A stretch of 46,871 nt of DNA from the NCBI GenBank assembly GCA_016288215.1, contig JAEEYQ010000022.1:1-46871 (forward strand), read 5' to 3'. The stretch is from Lentisphaeria bacterium (GTDB lineage Bacteria; Verrucomicrobiota; Lentisphaeria; Oligosphaerales; Oligosphaeraceae). A model generated the notes under the pieces. It did no database searches. It saw only the letters and a list, made by a program, of their open reading frames with translations, and was not told the origin of the DNA. Made by a program: the position numbers and the translations under genes. This document shows positions 26,061-34,750 of this stretch, in pieces (position 1 is the first letter of the stretch; each line of letters opens with the position of its first letter).

Positions 26061-26912
26061 ATGAATAACAAGACGGGTCTTGTCATCTCATTGATTCTGA
26101 ATGCCTTGCTTGCGGCGGCGGCGGTCTATCTCTATGGAGACAACACGCGGACAAAGGCGCTTTACAAAAATCTGGAGACCGATTATGGGGAGGCCTTGGA
26201 CGCGACGGCGACGTTGGAGAAGGCCAATAAGCAGCTTCAGACCCAACTGACGACCATGGCCTCCGAAAACAACGGCGAAGACAAGGAGAAGCTGTTGGCG
26301 GAACTGGCCCGCAAGGACGAGGAGATCGCCCAGCTCCGCAACCGCAACGCGGAGGGCAGGGGGCCTGGCAGGGGACCTGGCAGGGGGCGTGGCCGCGGCG
26401 GCAACATGGAGGAACGCATGGAGCGGATGCGGGAGAACGATCCAGAACGCTTTGAGCGCATGCAGGCGGAACGTAAACGAATGGAAGAACTTCAGCAAAA
26501 ACGGACGGAGTTCTTCGCGGACTACGACACCTCCAAGCTGCCGGCAGACAAGGCGGAGGTCTTCGAACGGTATCAGGGACTTGTGGCCAATCTGCAGAAA
26601 TTCCGTGAAGACATGATGGCTGGCAACAACGTGGATTTCCGCGAGATGATGCAGAATGGCCTTGAGATGATGTCAATGACATCTGAAGTACGGGATATTC
26701 TGATTGACCAATACGCCTCCACGTTGGGGAAGAATTCCACGAAGGCGGCGGCGGAAATCAAGAACATCATCGACATGACATCCATGGGAGGCGGTTTCGG
26801 CGGCGGCTTTGGCTTCGGTGGTGGACCTGGCTTCGGTGGCGGGCCTGGTTTTGGAGGCGGACCTGGCTTTGGTGGCCCAGGCGGCGGCATGCCGCCACGT
26901 CCAGGAAACTAA
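26061..26912 (+). CDS. Membrane-anchored coiled-coil protein with RG- and GF/GP-rich low complexity
   Basis: This is a 283-residue protein of no family I recognise. It has one N-terminal membrane helix (about 6-25, uncleaved or lipid-free signal), a coiled-coil region (about 40-95), then an Arg-Gly-rich run (99-114, GRGPGRGPGRGRGRGG). A charged Met-rich helix follows (115-150), then a helical domain (about 150-240). It ends in a Gly/Phe/Pro-rich tail (243-276) built of GGGPGF units. The ATG has a strong GGAGG 6 nt upstream, so the gene is well translated. It has no operon partner. Phase-separation-prone or surface-scaffold behaviour could be imagined, but nothing here shows it. Confidence 0.75.
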   Translation: MNNKTGLVISLILNALLAAAAVYLYGDNTRTKALYKNLETDYGEALDATATLEKANKQLQTQLTTMASENNGEDKEKLLAELARKDEEIAQLRNRNAEGRGPGRGPGRGRGRGGNMEERMERMRENDPERFERMQAERKRMEELQQKRTEFFADYDTSKLPADKAEVFERYQGLVANLQKFREDMMAGNNVDFREMMQNGLEMMSMTSEVRDILIDQYASTLGKNSTKAAAEIKNIIDMTSMGGGFGGGFGFGGGPGFGGGPGFGGGPGFGGPGGGMPPRPGN

Positions 26913-26936
26913 AGAGAGTCCACAGAATACACAGAA

Positions 26937-26964
26937 CGCAGACAGCCACCAGCGGCTGTCTGCG
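26937..26964 (+). terminator. Terminator-like hairpin, copy 1 of a tandem module
   Basis: CGCAGACAGCC (26937-26947) and GGCTGTCTGCG (26954-26964) form a perfect 11-bp stem with a 6-nt loop. The hairpin lies 25 nt after the Gly-rich gene stop. It is preceded by AGAGTCCACAGAATACACAG, which recurs before copy 2. Confidence 0.65.
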
Positions 26965-27063
26965 TGGAAATGTTTTAAATAGATAATAGGTAGTTAGTTA
27001 CATAACAGAAGGCATACGGAATAAATAGAATTAAGAGTCCACAGAACACACGAAATAAACTGA

Positions 27064-27095
27064 ACGCAGACAGTTGCATAAGTGTCTGTCTGCGT
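27064..27095. terminator. Terminator-like hairpin, copy 2 of a tandem module
   Basis: ACGCAGACAG (27064-27073) and CTGTCTGCGT (27086-27095) form a 10-bp stem with a 12-nt loop, followed by GTATTTTGTC. It is the second copy of the module at 26937 and lies between convergent genes. It can serve the end of GH127 on the minus strand or back up the first on the plus strand. Confidence 0.6.
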
Positions 27096-27124
27096 GTATT
27101 TTGTCTCAAATTGCTAAGGGCGAA

Positions 27125-29056
27125 TTATTCCCAAATCCACACTTCCATTTCCCCTGGCTTCCGATTGGCCCACAGGAAATAGGGGACGGCTTTGAGCGTG
27201 ATGGAGTCAAAACGTGGCTTCTCGTTGGAATAGAGCAACTTGTCTGCATCCCACTCTTTGCGGCACTGACGCAGCGCCTTGGCCTGAATCACAGGGATGC
27301 CGCCCAATGCAGCAGGCCCTTTGACCAATGCCAGTTTGCTGTCCTGCGGCAGACGGATGGCGCCCAGCTGGGGACCGTTGTCCGCCTCCTCCAGACAGTA
27401 GACCACGGGGCCGGCCTGCAGGGCGACTTTCCCATCATCTTGCCGCACAGCAGGATGCGCATAGACCCGCTGGGGTTGGATGGGCAAGTTGAGCTCCAGT
27501 TTGTCTCCCGTGGCCCAGGTCCGCGTGATGACGGCATAGCCTTTGCGAATCCGCTTGGCTAGACTGACGGGCTTGCCATTCACGGACAGTGTGGCGTTGG
27601 TGCACCAGCCGGGGATCCGCACCGCAAAGGAGAAGCGGACGGGACTGTCGAGTTTGAAGGCGAAGGAAATGGCGCCGTCCCATGGATAGGATGTCCGCTC
27701 GGTCACCTTCACCGTTGAGCCCTTGAGGGTGAATTCGCCGTTGCAGCTGGTGTACAGATGGGCCCAGAGGCAGTCGTCATTGGAGCTGAATAGATAGCTG
27801 CTGATGGAGGCCAGAAGGCGGGCGATGTTGGGCGGGCAGCAGGCGCAGCCGAACCAGGCCTGCCGTTCGGGGCTCTTCTGCTGGCTGAATTTGTAATAGG
27901 GCGGCGTGGAGGCCAGAATGTTGTCATAGAAGAAGCGTTTGCCGTCTTTGGAGAGACCGCTGATGATGCCGTTGTAGAGAGCCCGCTCCATGACGTCCGC
28001 ATAGCGGGAGTCCACATCCAGCTCCAACATGTTGTGAGCGAAGAAGACGAGGGCGATGGAGGCGCAGGTTTCCGCATAGGCCTCCTCGTTGGGCAGATCG
28101 TAGTCGAAGGAGAAGCGTTCGCCGAAGCGGGAGGATCCGATGCCGCCGGTGATGTACATGCGGCGGGTCGTCACGTTCTCCCACAGGGTCTTGCAGGCGT
28201 CGATCAGCGTTTGGTCTCCCGTGTGTTTGGCGACTCCTGCCATGCCTGCGTACAGATAGCAGGCCCGCACCGCATGGCCTTCGGCGGTCTTCTGCTCCCG
28301 AACGGGCAGATGGGCCTGGAAGATGGCGTAGGGGAGGATGTTGGCGGGGGAGTTCATCCAGGCGGGGACATGCTCCTTTTCGCCACGCTTCACGGCCTCT
28401 TGCGAGAAGTAGTATGGCTGCTTGCCGCGCTCGTCGATGAAATAGCTGGCCAATTTGAGGTAGGCGTCCTTGCCGGTCACATCGGCCAGTTTGACCAACG
28501 CCAGCTCGATCTCCTCATGGCCGGGGTAGCCGTGCTTTTGGTTCTTGCCTGGCCCGAAGACCTTGCCGATGTAGTCCGCGTAGCGGCACATCACATCCAG
28601 AAGCGTCCGTTTTCCCGTGCCTTTGTAGTAGGCGACGGCCGCCTCGATGAGATGGCCGGCGCAGTACAGCTCATGCCAGTCCCGCAGGTTGGTCCACCGT
28701 TTGTCCGGCTCCACGGAGATGAAGTGCGTGTTCAGATAGCCGTCCGGCTGTTGAGCGGCGGCCATCCATGAGATGACTTCGTCCGTCTTCGCCTCCAGCT
28801 TCGGATCTGGATAGAGGGCCAGGCTGTAGCCGACGGCCTCAATCCATTTCGCCACATCGGAGTCCCAAAAGATGTGGGGCGGATTGGGCATGCCGGGCTT
28901 CCATTCCAGCTTCCATGCGTCCAGCCGGCCGGTGTTTTTGCACTGTTCGTATTCCGTGGGAAGCGTGATGTCGCGGTTAAGCTTTTGGAGACGCTGCCAA
29001 AAACCTGGAAGCAGTTTCACGTTTTTGACATTGGGGAAGGCGCTTTTCTGTGTCAT
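27125..29056 (-). CDS. GH127 beta-L-arabinofuranosidase-type hydrolase
   Basis: A 643-residue protein of the DUF1680/GH127 family, whose known members release beta-L-arabinofuranose from plant glycoproteins and pectin side chains using a zinc-bound cysteine nucleophile. The catalytic set of HypBA1 is present: Glu313 (acid/base), Glu329 and Cys331 (in EEAYAETC), and the Cys406-Cys407 pair (WFGCACCPPN). It has the (alpha/alpha)6 barrel (about 60-410) then beta domains. No signal peptide is seen, so it is cytoplasmic and acts on imported oligosaccharides. AAGGA precedes the ATG. It lies 76 nt downstream of kamA in the same direction. Confidence 0.9.
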   Translation of the reverse strand: MTQKSAFPNVKNVKLLPGFWQRLQKLNRDITLPTEYEQCKNTGRLDAWKLEWKPGMPNPPHIFWDSDVAKWIEAVGYSLALYPDPKLEAKTDEVISWMAAAQQPDGYLNTHFISVEPDKRWTNLRDWHELYCAGHLIEAAVAYYKGTGKRTLLDVMCRYADYIGKVFGPGKNQKHGYPGHEEIELALVKLADVTGKDAYLKLASYFIDERGKQPYYFSQEAVKRGEKEHVPAWMNSPANILPYAIFQAHLPVREQKTAEGHAVRACYLYAGMAGVAKHTGDQTLIDACKTLWENVTTRRMYITGGIGSSRFGERFSFDYDLPNEEAYAETCASIALVFFAHNMLELDVDSRYADVMERALYNGIISGLSKDGKRFFYDNILASTPPYYKFSQQKSPERQAWFGCACCPPNIARLLASISSYLFSSNDDCLWAHLYTSCNGEFTLKGSTVKVTERTSYPWDGAISFAFKLDSPVRFSFAVRIPGWCTNATLSVNGKPVSLAKRIRKGYAVITRTWATGDKLELNLPIQPQRVYAHPAVRQDDGKVALQAGPVVYCLEEADNGPQLGAIRLPQDSKLALVKGPAALGGIPVIQAKALRQCRKEWDADKLLYSNEKPRFDSITLKAVPYFLWANRKPGEMEVWIWE

Positions 29057-29116
29057 GGATTTTCCTTGGGTTGAGTGACGAAATCACTATGAAAATAACA
29101 TAGCACGTCCTTGGAA

Positions 29117-29157
29117 AATTAGCAATAAGCAATTAGGAATTGGAAGTTTTGGAATTT
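29117..29157. repeat. Degenerate period-7 repeat (copy 2), contains the kamA stop
   Basis: On the plus strand this reads AATTAGC AATAAGC AATTAGG AATTGGA AGTTTTG GAATTT. The stop codon and last residues of the minus-strand kamA-like gene (29133-29135) are provided by it. Confidence 0.65.
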
Positions 29158-30239
29158 GGATTTTGCCCAATGGCATCATAGGCGATGGCTTTGCCTTCGA
29201 AGTTTTGAAAGACGGCGGGGCATCCATCAATTTGGGACAGAACAGTTTGTGGCTCCAAACGGATTTTTCCGCCGGCTTCAGGCAAATCAAAGGCAAAGGT
29301 GGGCAAGGCCAGTCCGCTGACGCGACAGCGCAGGGCGTCCATGAGTTCCAGGCCACGTTTCAAGCCTGTGCGAAAGTGGGTGGTGCCCTGCACGGGGTCG
29401 CCGTGGAAGAGGTAATAGGGCTTGACTTTGATTTTCAAGAGGGACGTGAAAAGGGTGCGTAGGGTGTCCGCATCATCGTTGACGCCTTTCAGCAGCACGC
29501 TTTGATTGACCACGGGAATTCCTTCCCGTAGCAGGTTGCGGATGCCGACGGCGGCGGTTTCCGTCACTTCCCATGGATGGTTGAAATGGGTTGCGAGCCA
29601 GATGGTGCAGGGGACATGGCCAAGTTTCCCGCAGAATTCAGGCGTCAGCCGTTGGGGTAGGGTGACGGGAACGCGGGAGCCGATGCGAAGCACTTCGATT
29701 TGCGGAAGGGCGGCGAATCGGTTCAGCAGGTTCAGAAGCGTGTCGTCGGGAAGCATGAAAGGGTCACCGCCGGAGATCAGCAGCTCGCGAATTTGCGGAT
29801 GATGGCGGATATAGCCGCAGGCCTCCTCCAGTTCCGTGGACGTGGGCGGCGGCAGGGCATCCGCCCAATGGCGTTTCCGCATGCAATGGCGGCAGCGAAC
29901 GGCGCAGGCGCTGCAGCAGAGGAAAAGTGCGCGGTCTGGATAGCGGTGCACGAGCCGTGGCACGTGGGCATAGGCGCCTTCGCCAAGGGGATCGGGCAGC
30001 GCCGTCTCTGCGTCCAAAAGCTCTTCGCAAGATGGAACGCATTGCCGTAGAATGGGATCGGAAAGTTGCGGCGAACGGGCGAGGCCGAGATAATAGGGCG
30101 TGGCGAACATGGGATAACGCTGTTCGCAGGCGTCATGGTCGTGGAATGTGTGCGGTGGAAGATTCAGCCAGCGCTCCAGGTCGCGCAGGGAAGTGATGGC
30201 ATGCTCCAGCTGCCAAGATGCGGTCCGCGTTTCATCCAT
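29133..30239 (-). CDS. KamA-family radical SAM enzyme (lysine 2,3-aminomutase-like/EpmB)
   Basis: This is a 368-residue radical SAM, PLP-dependent enzyme. The cluster motif is CX3CX2C (Cys112, Cys116, Cys119 in ACAVRCRHCM). SGGDPFML and the PLP-lysine region PEAGGK near the C-terminus are also present. The length is nearer EpmB (about 340), which makes (R)-beta-lysine for elongation factor P, than KamA (about 415). No epmA or efp is in the window, so the EpmB role is only likely. The last five or so residues (NSKTSNS) come from a repeat. The gene starts 3 nt after coaC and ends the PSP1/gmk operon. Confidence 0.85.
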   Translation of the reverse strand: MDETRTASWQLEHAITSLRDLERWLNLPPHTFHDHDACEQRYPMFATPYYLGLARSPQLSDPILRQCVPSCEELLDAETALPDPLGEGAYAHVPRLVHRYPDRALFLCCSACAVRCRHCMRKRHWADALPPPTSTELEEACGYIRHHPQIRELLISGGDPFMLPDDTLLNLLNRFAALPQIEVLRIGSRVPVTLPQRLTPEFCGKLGHVPCTIWLATHFNHPWEVTETAAVGIRNLLREGIPVVNQSVLLKGVNDDADTLRTLFTSLLKIKVKPYYLFHGDPVQGTTHFRTGLKRGLELMDALRCRVSGLALPTFAFDLPEAGGKIRLEPQTVLSQIDGCPAVFQNFEGKAIAYDAIGQNPNSKTSNS

Positions 30240-30242
30240 GGC

Positions 30243-30812
30243 TCAGGCCCGTTCCATTTCAAGAGCCTGCAACACAGCATGATAGATGTCCTCTGGCGCG
30301 GCCATGCGACCGGCTCCATCCTGTCCGCAGGCCACATGACCGGTTTCGGGCCCCACGAAGAGGACGCCGCGTTTCCGCAGAATGTCGCAGTTCTCCTGCA
30401 CAGCGGGATGCATCCACATGTTGGGGTTCATGGCGGGGGCGACCATGACGGGGCCGCGGTGGGCCAAATAGCAGGTGGACAGCGCGTCGTCCGCAATGCC
30501 ATGGGCCATTTTTGCGAGGCAGTTGGCGGTGGCGGGGGCAATGACCAAAAGCTGCGCCTGATGAGCCAACTCCACATGGCCGGGGCGCCAGTCGGGAACG
30601 TTCCACAAATCCGTGATGACGGGTTGGCGGGACAGCGTGAGGAAGGTATGCGGGCAGACAAGCTTCTGGGCGGCGGCCGTCATGATGACATGGACCTCCA
30701 CCCCTGCCTTCACCAATCGGCTGGTCAGGTCAGCGGCCTTGTAGGCGGCGATGGAGCCGGTTACCCCAAGAGCAATGACAGAAGTCTTTGATGGGGAAGA
30801 AGTTGCTTTCAT
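30243..30812 (-). CDS. coaC: Phosphopantothenoylcysteine decarboxylase (CoaC domain only)
   Basis: This is a 189-residue flavoprotein of the HFCD family that decarboxylates 4'-phosphopantothenoylcysteine in CoA synthesis. It shows GVTGSIAAYKAADL, the PASANC-like IAPATANCLAKMAHGIADD, and PAMNPNMW (substrate recognition) followed by CGQDGAGRM. In most bacteria CoaC is fused to CoaB. Here it is alone, so the synthetase (CoaB) must be encoded elsewhere. The start ATG overlaps the gmk stop (ATGA). GGAGG 7 nt upstream lies inside gmk. Confidence 0.9.
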   Translation of the reverse strand: MKATSSPSKTSVIALGVTGSIAAYKAADLTSRLVKAGVEVHVIMTAAAQKLVCPHTFLTLSRQPVITDLWNVPDWRPGHVELAHQAQLLVIAPATANCLAKMAHGIADDALSTCYLAHRGPVMVAPAMNPNMWMHPAVQENCDILRKRGVLFVGPETGHVACGQDGAGRMAAPEDIYHAVLQALEMERA

Positions 30813-31426
30813 TTTTCCGCCTCCAGTTTCGGCGTGACGGACGTTCGGCAGCGGGCGGCGGCCAGAATGGCGAACAGCTCGTCGGCTGCCGTCTCCGCCA
30901 CATCGTTGATGACTACATAGTCGTATTCCCGCCAGGCCTGAAGCTCCTGCATGGAATTGGCGAGGCGGCGCTGAATGCTCTCCTCCGTCTCCGTGCCGCG
31001 GCCCCGAAGACGACGCTCCAGTTCCGCGCGGGACGGCGGCGCGATGAACACCGTCAGCAGGGAGGCGGCTAGTAGGGTGTCGTTCTGAAGGACGGCACGG
31101 GCCTGCCGCATGCCCTGCACATCGATGTCCAATAGGATGTCCTGACCGTTCTGGATGCGCGGCGTGACTTCGCTGCGAAGTGTGCCGTACCAGTTGCCGT
31201 GGACTTCCGCGCATTCCAGAAACTCTCCGGCTTCCTTGCGGCGAATGAATTCATCTATTGCAAGAAAATGATAGTCCTTGTCATCAATCTCTCCTGGTCG
31301 AGGAGCCCGCGTGGTGCAGGACACTGAGAATTGCAGGCTGGGGCATTTTTTCATCAGGAGGCCGCACACGGTGGATTTGCCGACGCCGCTGGGGCCGGAG
31401 AAGAGGAGGGCGGTTCCAATCGTCAT
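30809..31426 (-). CDS. gmk: Guanylate kinase
   Basis: The protein has 205 residues with P-loop GPSGVGKST (11-19), the GMP-binding SCTTRAPRPGE and DKDYHFL, and the lid RLRGRGTETEESIQRRL. It phosphorylates GMP to GDP. It overlaps both neighbours by 4 nt (ATGA junctions at 30809 and 31423), so three genes are translationally coupled: O-antigen-ligase-like protein, gmk, coaC. No odd features. Confidence 0.97.
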   Translation of the reverse strand: MTIGTALLFSGPSGVGKSTVCGLLMKKCPSLQFSVSCTTRAPRPGEIDDKDYHFLAIDEFIRRKEAGEFLECAEVHGNWYGTLRSEVTPRIQNGQDILLDIDVQGMRQARAVLQNDTLLAASLLTVFIAPPSRAELERRLRGRGTETEESIQRRLANSMQELQAWREYDYVVINDVAETAADELFAILAAARCRTSVTPKLEAEK

Positions 31427-33516
31427 GGCTGTTTCCCTTCTGGAGCTTCTATTGTAACTGGAGCTTCTATTGTAAATAGGATGGGTTTGCCGCCATAGTC
31501 CAGATCAGCTCGATTCAGGATGTCTTCGAGAGGGGCGGCGCCGGCGGGCTTTGGCAGATGGCTGTTCTCCTCATACAGGAAGACGTTGATGTGCGAGTCA
31601 GCCTCCCGGATATGTGCGGGACAGGCTAACGCACGGCGCACGAAGATCTTACGTTCCACGATGGACTCCATACGCGGCGCGAGCACCTGCACGGCCTTGG
31701 CGATTTGCAGTCCCGCGTTGGCGGGGTACCACGTTTCGGCGAGGTGGAGATCCTCCTCCGCCTCCTTCCATTTACCTTCCAGCTGAAGGATTTTGGAACG
31801 GCGCAGATAGAAGGTGCCGCGGTGGGGCGCCCGCCGGATGAGCTGGTCCGCCGCGTTCAGGGCGACGGCCATGTCGCCGACGCTTTCCGCCAGCTCGTAG
31901 CGCGTGCGTGCCGCCGAAACGAAGAAGGGCAGCTGGCGGGAGACGGCTTCCAGTTCCTGAAACAGCGTTTGCGGCGAGGGGGGCGAGGGACGGGGCAAAG
32001 TGGCGGAATGAGGAGTCCGCAGCTGGTCTAGCTGTCGGCTGACGCGTTCATAATGAAGCTCCCCTGGCAGACGGGCCAATGACAGGAGACACAGCAGGGC
32101 CAGCGCCGCTGCGGCAGGTGCCCAGCTTTTCCACCAGGTTATAGATAAAGTTGTATATTGTTCTGTGTCAATGACTTCTGATTTTTGCTCGGCTGGCATG
32201 GCCAGAAGGCAGACGATGCCCATGACATAGAGGCTACCGGGGATGATCTCCAAAAACTGGAAGCAGGAATGGATCGCCCAAGCGGTGGCTCCCATGCAGA
32301 GCGCCGTCATGAGCCACGGATTGCGTTCGTGGTTGGCGCGGAACAGGCCGCCTGTGAGAAGAAAAGGCAGGGCGATGCCGCACAGCGCGGCGAGGGCACC
32401 GGCCAGACCGCATTGGCAGGCAATGGACAGCAGAAAGCAGTGGGGGTCTCGAACTTCCTCTGCGCCAATGGCTTTCAACCGCTGATACCACGGAAAGAAT
32501 TCGCCCAGGCCCACGCCGCAGAAGGGCGCGTCGTGGAACAGCGTCGCGGCGACGCGGCAGTATTCCAGTCGGGCGGAGGCGGAGGCGGTGCCACGGCCGA
32601 TTTTGCCGCTGGCGACGATGGCGATGAGCGCCACGGCGCAGACGGCGGCCGCGATGAGAAGCGGAGCTCGCCATCGTCTCAAAACCGGCAGACAGAGGAT
32701 GCCGATGCAGAGGCCGCCCATCGCGCCGGCCAGGGCACCGCGGCTGCCGCTCCAATAGAAGGCACCCGCAAAGACGGCCGCGCCGAAGGCCACAAAGAGG
32801 ATGCGGCTGACCTTGCGTGGCTCAAAATGGCTGCCCCATTCATGGAGACGGAGGAGCGTCAGCGGCGCCAACAGCAAGAGAAGGGAGGCATAGACATTGG
32901 GGTCGATGAAAGTTCCGGAGACGCGGGTCTGCTCCATCTTCGCCAAAAACGTGCCGCTGCTGTCGACGATGGAGCCGTCCGCCAGCGCCTGTCGGGCGGC
33001 CTCCAACATTTCCTTTCGTCCCCAAAAGTGCTGATAGCCGCCATGGAGGGCGCAGAGCAGAGCGGTTGCCGCAAGTATTTGGGTCAGAATTGGATACAGC
33101 AACGGATCAGCCTTATGGCTTCGCCAGATGGCCATCAGGAGGCAGACGAGGCCGCCGATGTGCCACAGCCATTGAATCGCATAGTCCCATTCTGTCGTGT
33201 GAACGAGACCCGCAAATCCGCTGAGCAGAAGGAGACTCCAGACCGCGACGGGGACGGCACTTTTGTCCATGCGGAACGGCTGACGATGGATTGCCAGCGT
33301 CGCCAGAAGGGCGATGCCGCACAAGGCCGGAAGGAGGAAGTTGGGGTGCGCATCGAACAGCAGCCATTCCAGCCAGGTCATGGGCATCTGCGCCTGTTCC
33401 TTTCCCATGGCGAGGCTGCCAAATTTTATGGGCAGAAGGAAGACAATGAAACAGAGGAAGATACGCAAGACGATGGCCGCCCGACTGACGGACGGCATGG
33501 CGGTCTGCGTTTTCAT
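31423..33516 (-). CDS. O-antigen ligase/polymerase-like membrane protein with C-terminal TPR-like region
   Basis: A 697-residue protein with about 12 membrane segments in the first 480 residues. Family-typical Wzy_C features are the SGSRGALAGAMGG segment, GTFIDPNVYASL and GVGLGEFFPWYQ. The C-terminal 200 residues are soluble and helical, resembling TPRs, as in some WzyC/WaaL-type proteins of this kind. It could ligate O-antigen or another glycan in the periplasm. The C-terminus contains TIEAPVTIEAPE, made by an 18-bp tandem duplication (31440-31475). The ATG at 33516 is chosen because the longer frame runs into the PSP1 gene. Confidence 0.7.
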   Translation of the reverse strand: MKTQTAMPSVSRAAIVLRIFLCFIVFLLPIKFGSLAMGKEQAQMPMTWLEWLLFDAHPNFLLPALCGIALLATLAIHRQPFRMDKSAVPVAVWSLLLLSGFAGLVHTTEWDYAIQWLWHIGGLVCLLMAIWRSHKADPLLYPILTQILAATALLCALHGGYQHFWGRKEMLEAARQALADGSIVDSSGTFLAKMEQTRVSGTFIDPNVYASLLLLLAPLTLLRLHEWGSHFEPRKVSRILFVAFGAAVFAGAFYWSGSRGALAGAMGGLCIGILCLPVLRRWRAPLLIAAAVCAVALIAIVASGKIGRGTASASARLEYCRVAATLFHDAPFCGVGLGEFFPWYQRLKAIGAEEVRDPHCFLLSIACQCGLAGALAALCGIALPFLLTGGLFRANHERNPWLMTALCMGATAWAIHSCFQFLEIIPGSLYVMGIVCLLAMPAEQKSEVIDTEQYTTLSITWWKSWAPAAAALALLCLLSLARLPGELHYERVSRQLDQLRTPHSATLPRPSPPSPQTLFQELEAVSRQLPFFVSAARTRYELAESVGDMAVALNAADQLIRRAPHRGTFYLRRSKILQLEGKWKEAEEDLHLAETWYPANAGLQIAKAVQVLAPRMESIVERKIFVRRALACPAHIREADSHINVFLYEENSHLPKPAGAAPLEDILNRADLDYGGKPILFTIEAPVTIEAPEGKQP
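31440..31475. repeat. 18-bp perfect tandem duplication
   Basis: CTGGAGCTTCTATTGTAA occurs twice in a row (31440-31457, 31458-31475). It lies at the 3' end of the O-antigen-ligase-like gene and keeps the frame, giving TIEAPV-TIEAPE. It looks like a recent slippage event. Confidence 0.9.
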
Positions 33517-33541
33517 TTCCTTTTTCACAATGCGACGAGGG

Positions 33542-33561
33542 AAATTAGGAATTGGGAATTT
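33542..33561. repeat. Degenerate period-7 repeat (copy 3), contains the PSP1 gene stop
   Basis: AAATTAGG AATTGGG AATTT on the plus strand. On the minus strand it encodes the last residues (IPNS) and stop of the PSP1 gene. Confidence 0.6.
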
Positions 33562-34750
33562 GCGGGCTAAGGGGCGTCGACGATGGGGGCGGGGGCGGAT
33601 TCTGCGCATCGTCATGGTGTTGTCCATTGGCGGCTTCGCCACGGCGTCCTTCCTGGCGGCGGCGATCTTTGCGTCCGCCACCTTCTGGCCGCTGGCCCCT
33701 CGGCTCCTCATTCCGTTCTTCCCGCCGCTGCTGTGGACGTTCATCCTTCCCACGGTTCACGCCTGCCTCGTTGCGACGGTCGTTCTTGTTCTTGTGTGGC
33801 TTTTGTTGACCGTTGGAATTGTTCTCATGGTGGGCCATCTTACCCATGGCCGAGGCCGCTTTGGCCTGTCGCTGATGGGACGCAAAGGCCCCAAGGCGCG
33901 GCTCATTTCGTGACGGTGTCCCATTGCCGTTGCCGCCGTTGCCGCCGTTGCCGCCGTTGGCATGGCGGTTTGCCGTTGTCTGCGGCTCGTTGTCGCCGCT
34001 TTGGCTCTCCGTGTCGTCGGTTGTGGCGGCGGTCTGCTGGGCCTTCCGCTCCTCCGCCAACTGCTGATAGACATCCGCCTCGTATTGCAGACAGCATTTC
34101 AGGCGGCCGCAGCAGCCGGAGATGTTCTGCGGATTGAGGGAAAGCCCCTGCTGTTTTGCCATCTTCACGTTGATACTGCTGAAGCTGGGCAGAAAACTGG
34201 CGCAGCAGAATGGACGGCCACAGGTACCGATGCCCCCTAGAACGGCGGTCTCGTCGCGGACTCCAATCTGCCGCAGCTCCACCCGCATGCGGAACAGGGC
34301 GGACAGGTCCCGCAGCAGTTCGCGGAAATCCACCCGCCCCTCTGCGGAGAACTGGAAGATGATGAGTTTGCTGTCGAAGGCATAATGGGTGTGGATGAGT
34401 TTCATCTCCAGATTGTGGGCCTTGATTCGGTCCAATGTCTGCAGATGGGCCTTGCGGGCCTTTTCGTCGTTTTCCTTGGCCACCGCCTTGTCCTCTTCCG
34501 TGGCAAGGCGCACGATGACGGGAAGCTTCTGCCCTTCAATGTGCCGTCCCTTGTTCTCCTTCAGCCATTTCTGTTCATAGGCGGCCGCGTCCGCAATGTC
34601 CTCCGTCCCCGCCTTGACGATGGAGGCGAAGTCCATGTAGCGTTCACAGCGGACGATGACCTGGTCCCCTTTCTTCAGGTTCAGCTCAAAGTCCCCAAGG
34701 CTGTCATATTCCAGCCCGTTGGAGACGCATAATTTGTATAATCGCATCAT
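33545..34750 (-). CDS. PSP1/RicT-family protein with basic disordered tail
   Basis: The first 230 of 401 residues are a PSP1 domain with the cysteine signature of RicT-type proteins: GGIGTCGRPFCCASFLPSFSS, then GCCGRLKCCLQYE. In Bacillus, RicT is part of the RicA-F-T Fe-S complex that affects RNase Y. No ricA or ricF gene is here. After residue 240 the chain is low complexity: GGNGGNGGNGNG, then about 100 residues rich in Arg, Lys, Glu, Asn and Gly, ending in PPPPPSS. An RNA-binding role for the tail is possible but inferred. It heads the operon with the membrane ligase, gmk, coaC and kamA. ATG at 34750 or 34747. Confidence 0.8.
   Translation of the reverse strand: MMRLYKLCVSNGLEYDSLGDFELNLKKGDQVIVRCERYMDFASIVKAGTEDIADAAAYEQKWLKENKGRHIEGQKLPVIVRLATEEDKAVAKENDEKARKAHLQTLDRIKAHNLEMKLIHTHYAFDSKLIIFQFSAEGRVDFRELLRDLSALFRMRVELRQIGVRDETAVLGGIGTCGRPFCCASFLPSFSSINVKMAKQQGLSLNPQNISGCCGRLKCCLQYEADVYQQLAEERKAQQTAATTDDTESQSGDNEPQTTANRHANGGNGGNGGNGNGTPSRNEPRLGAFASHQRQAKAASAMGKMAHHENNSNGQQKPHKNKNDRRNEAGVNRGKDERPQQRREERNEEPRGQRPEGGGRKDRRRQEGRRGEAANGQHHDDAQNPPPPPSSTPLSPQIPNS

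Noticed and set aside
26789..26890. Gly-rich coding repeat as a CRISPR or mobile repeat
   Set aside because: The repeat is in frame and encodes GGGPGF units inside one gene; it is low-complexity coding DNA.
32185..33570. 461-codon plus-strand open frame opposite the O-antigen-ligase-like gene
   Set aside because: Antisense; hydrophilic Gln/Gly/Glu composition mirrors a membrane protein's codons.
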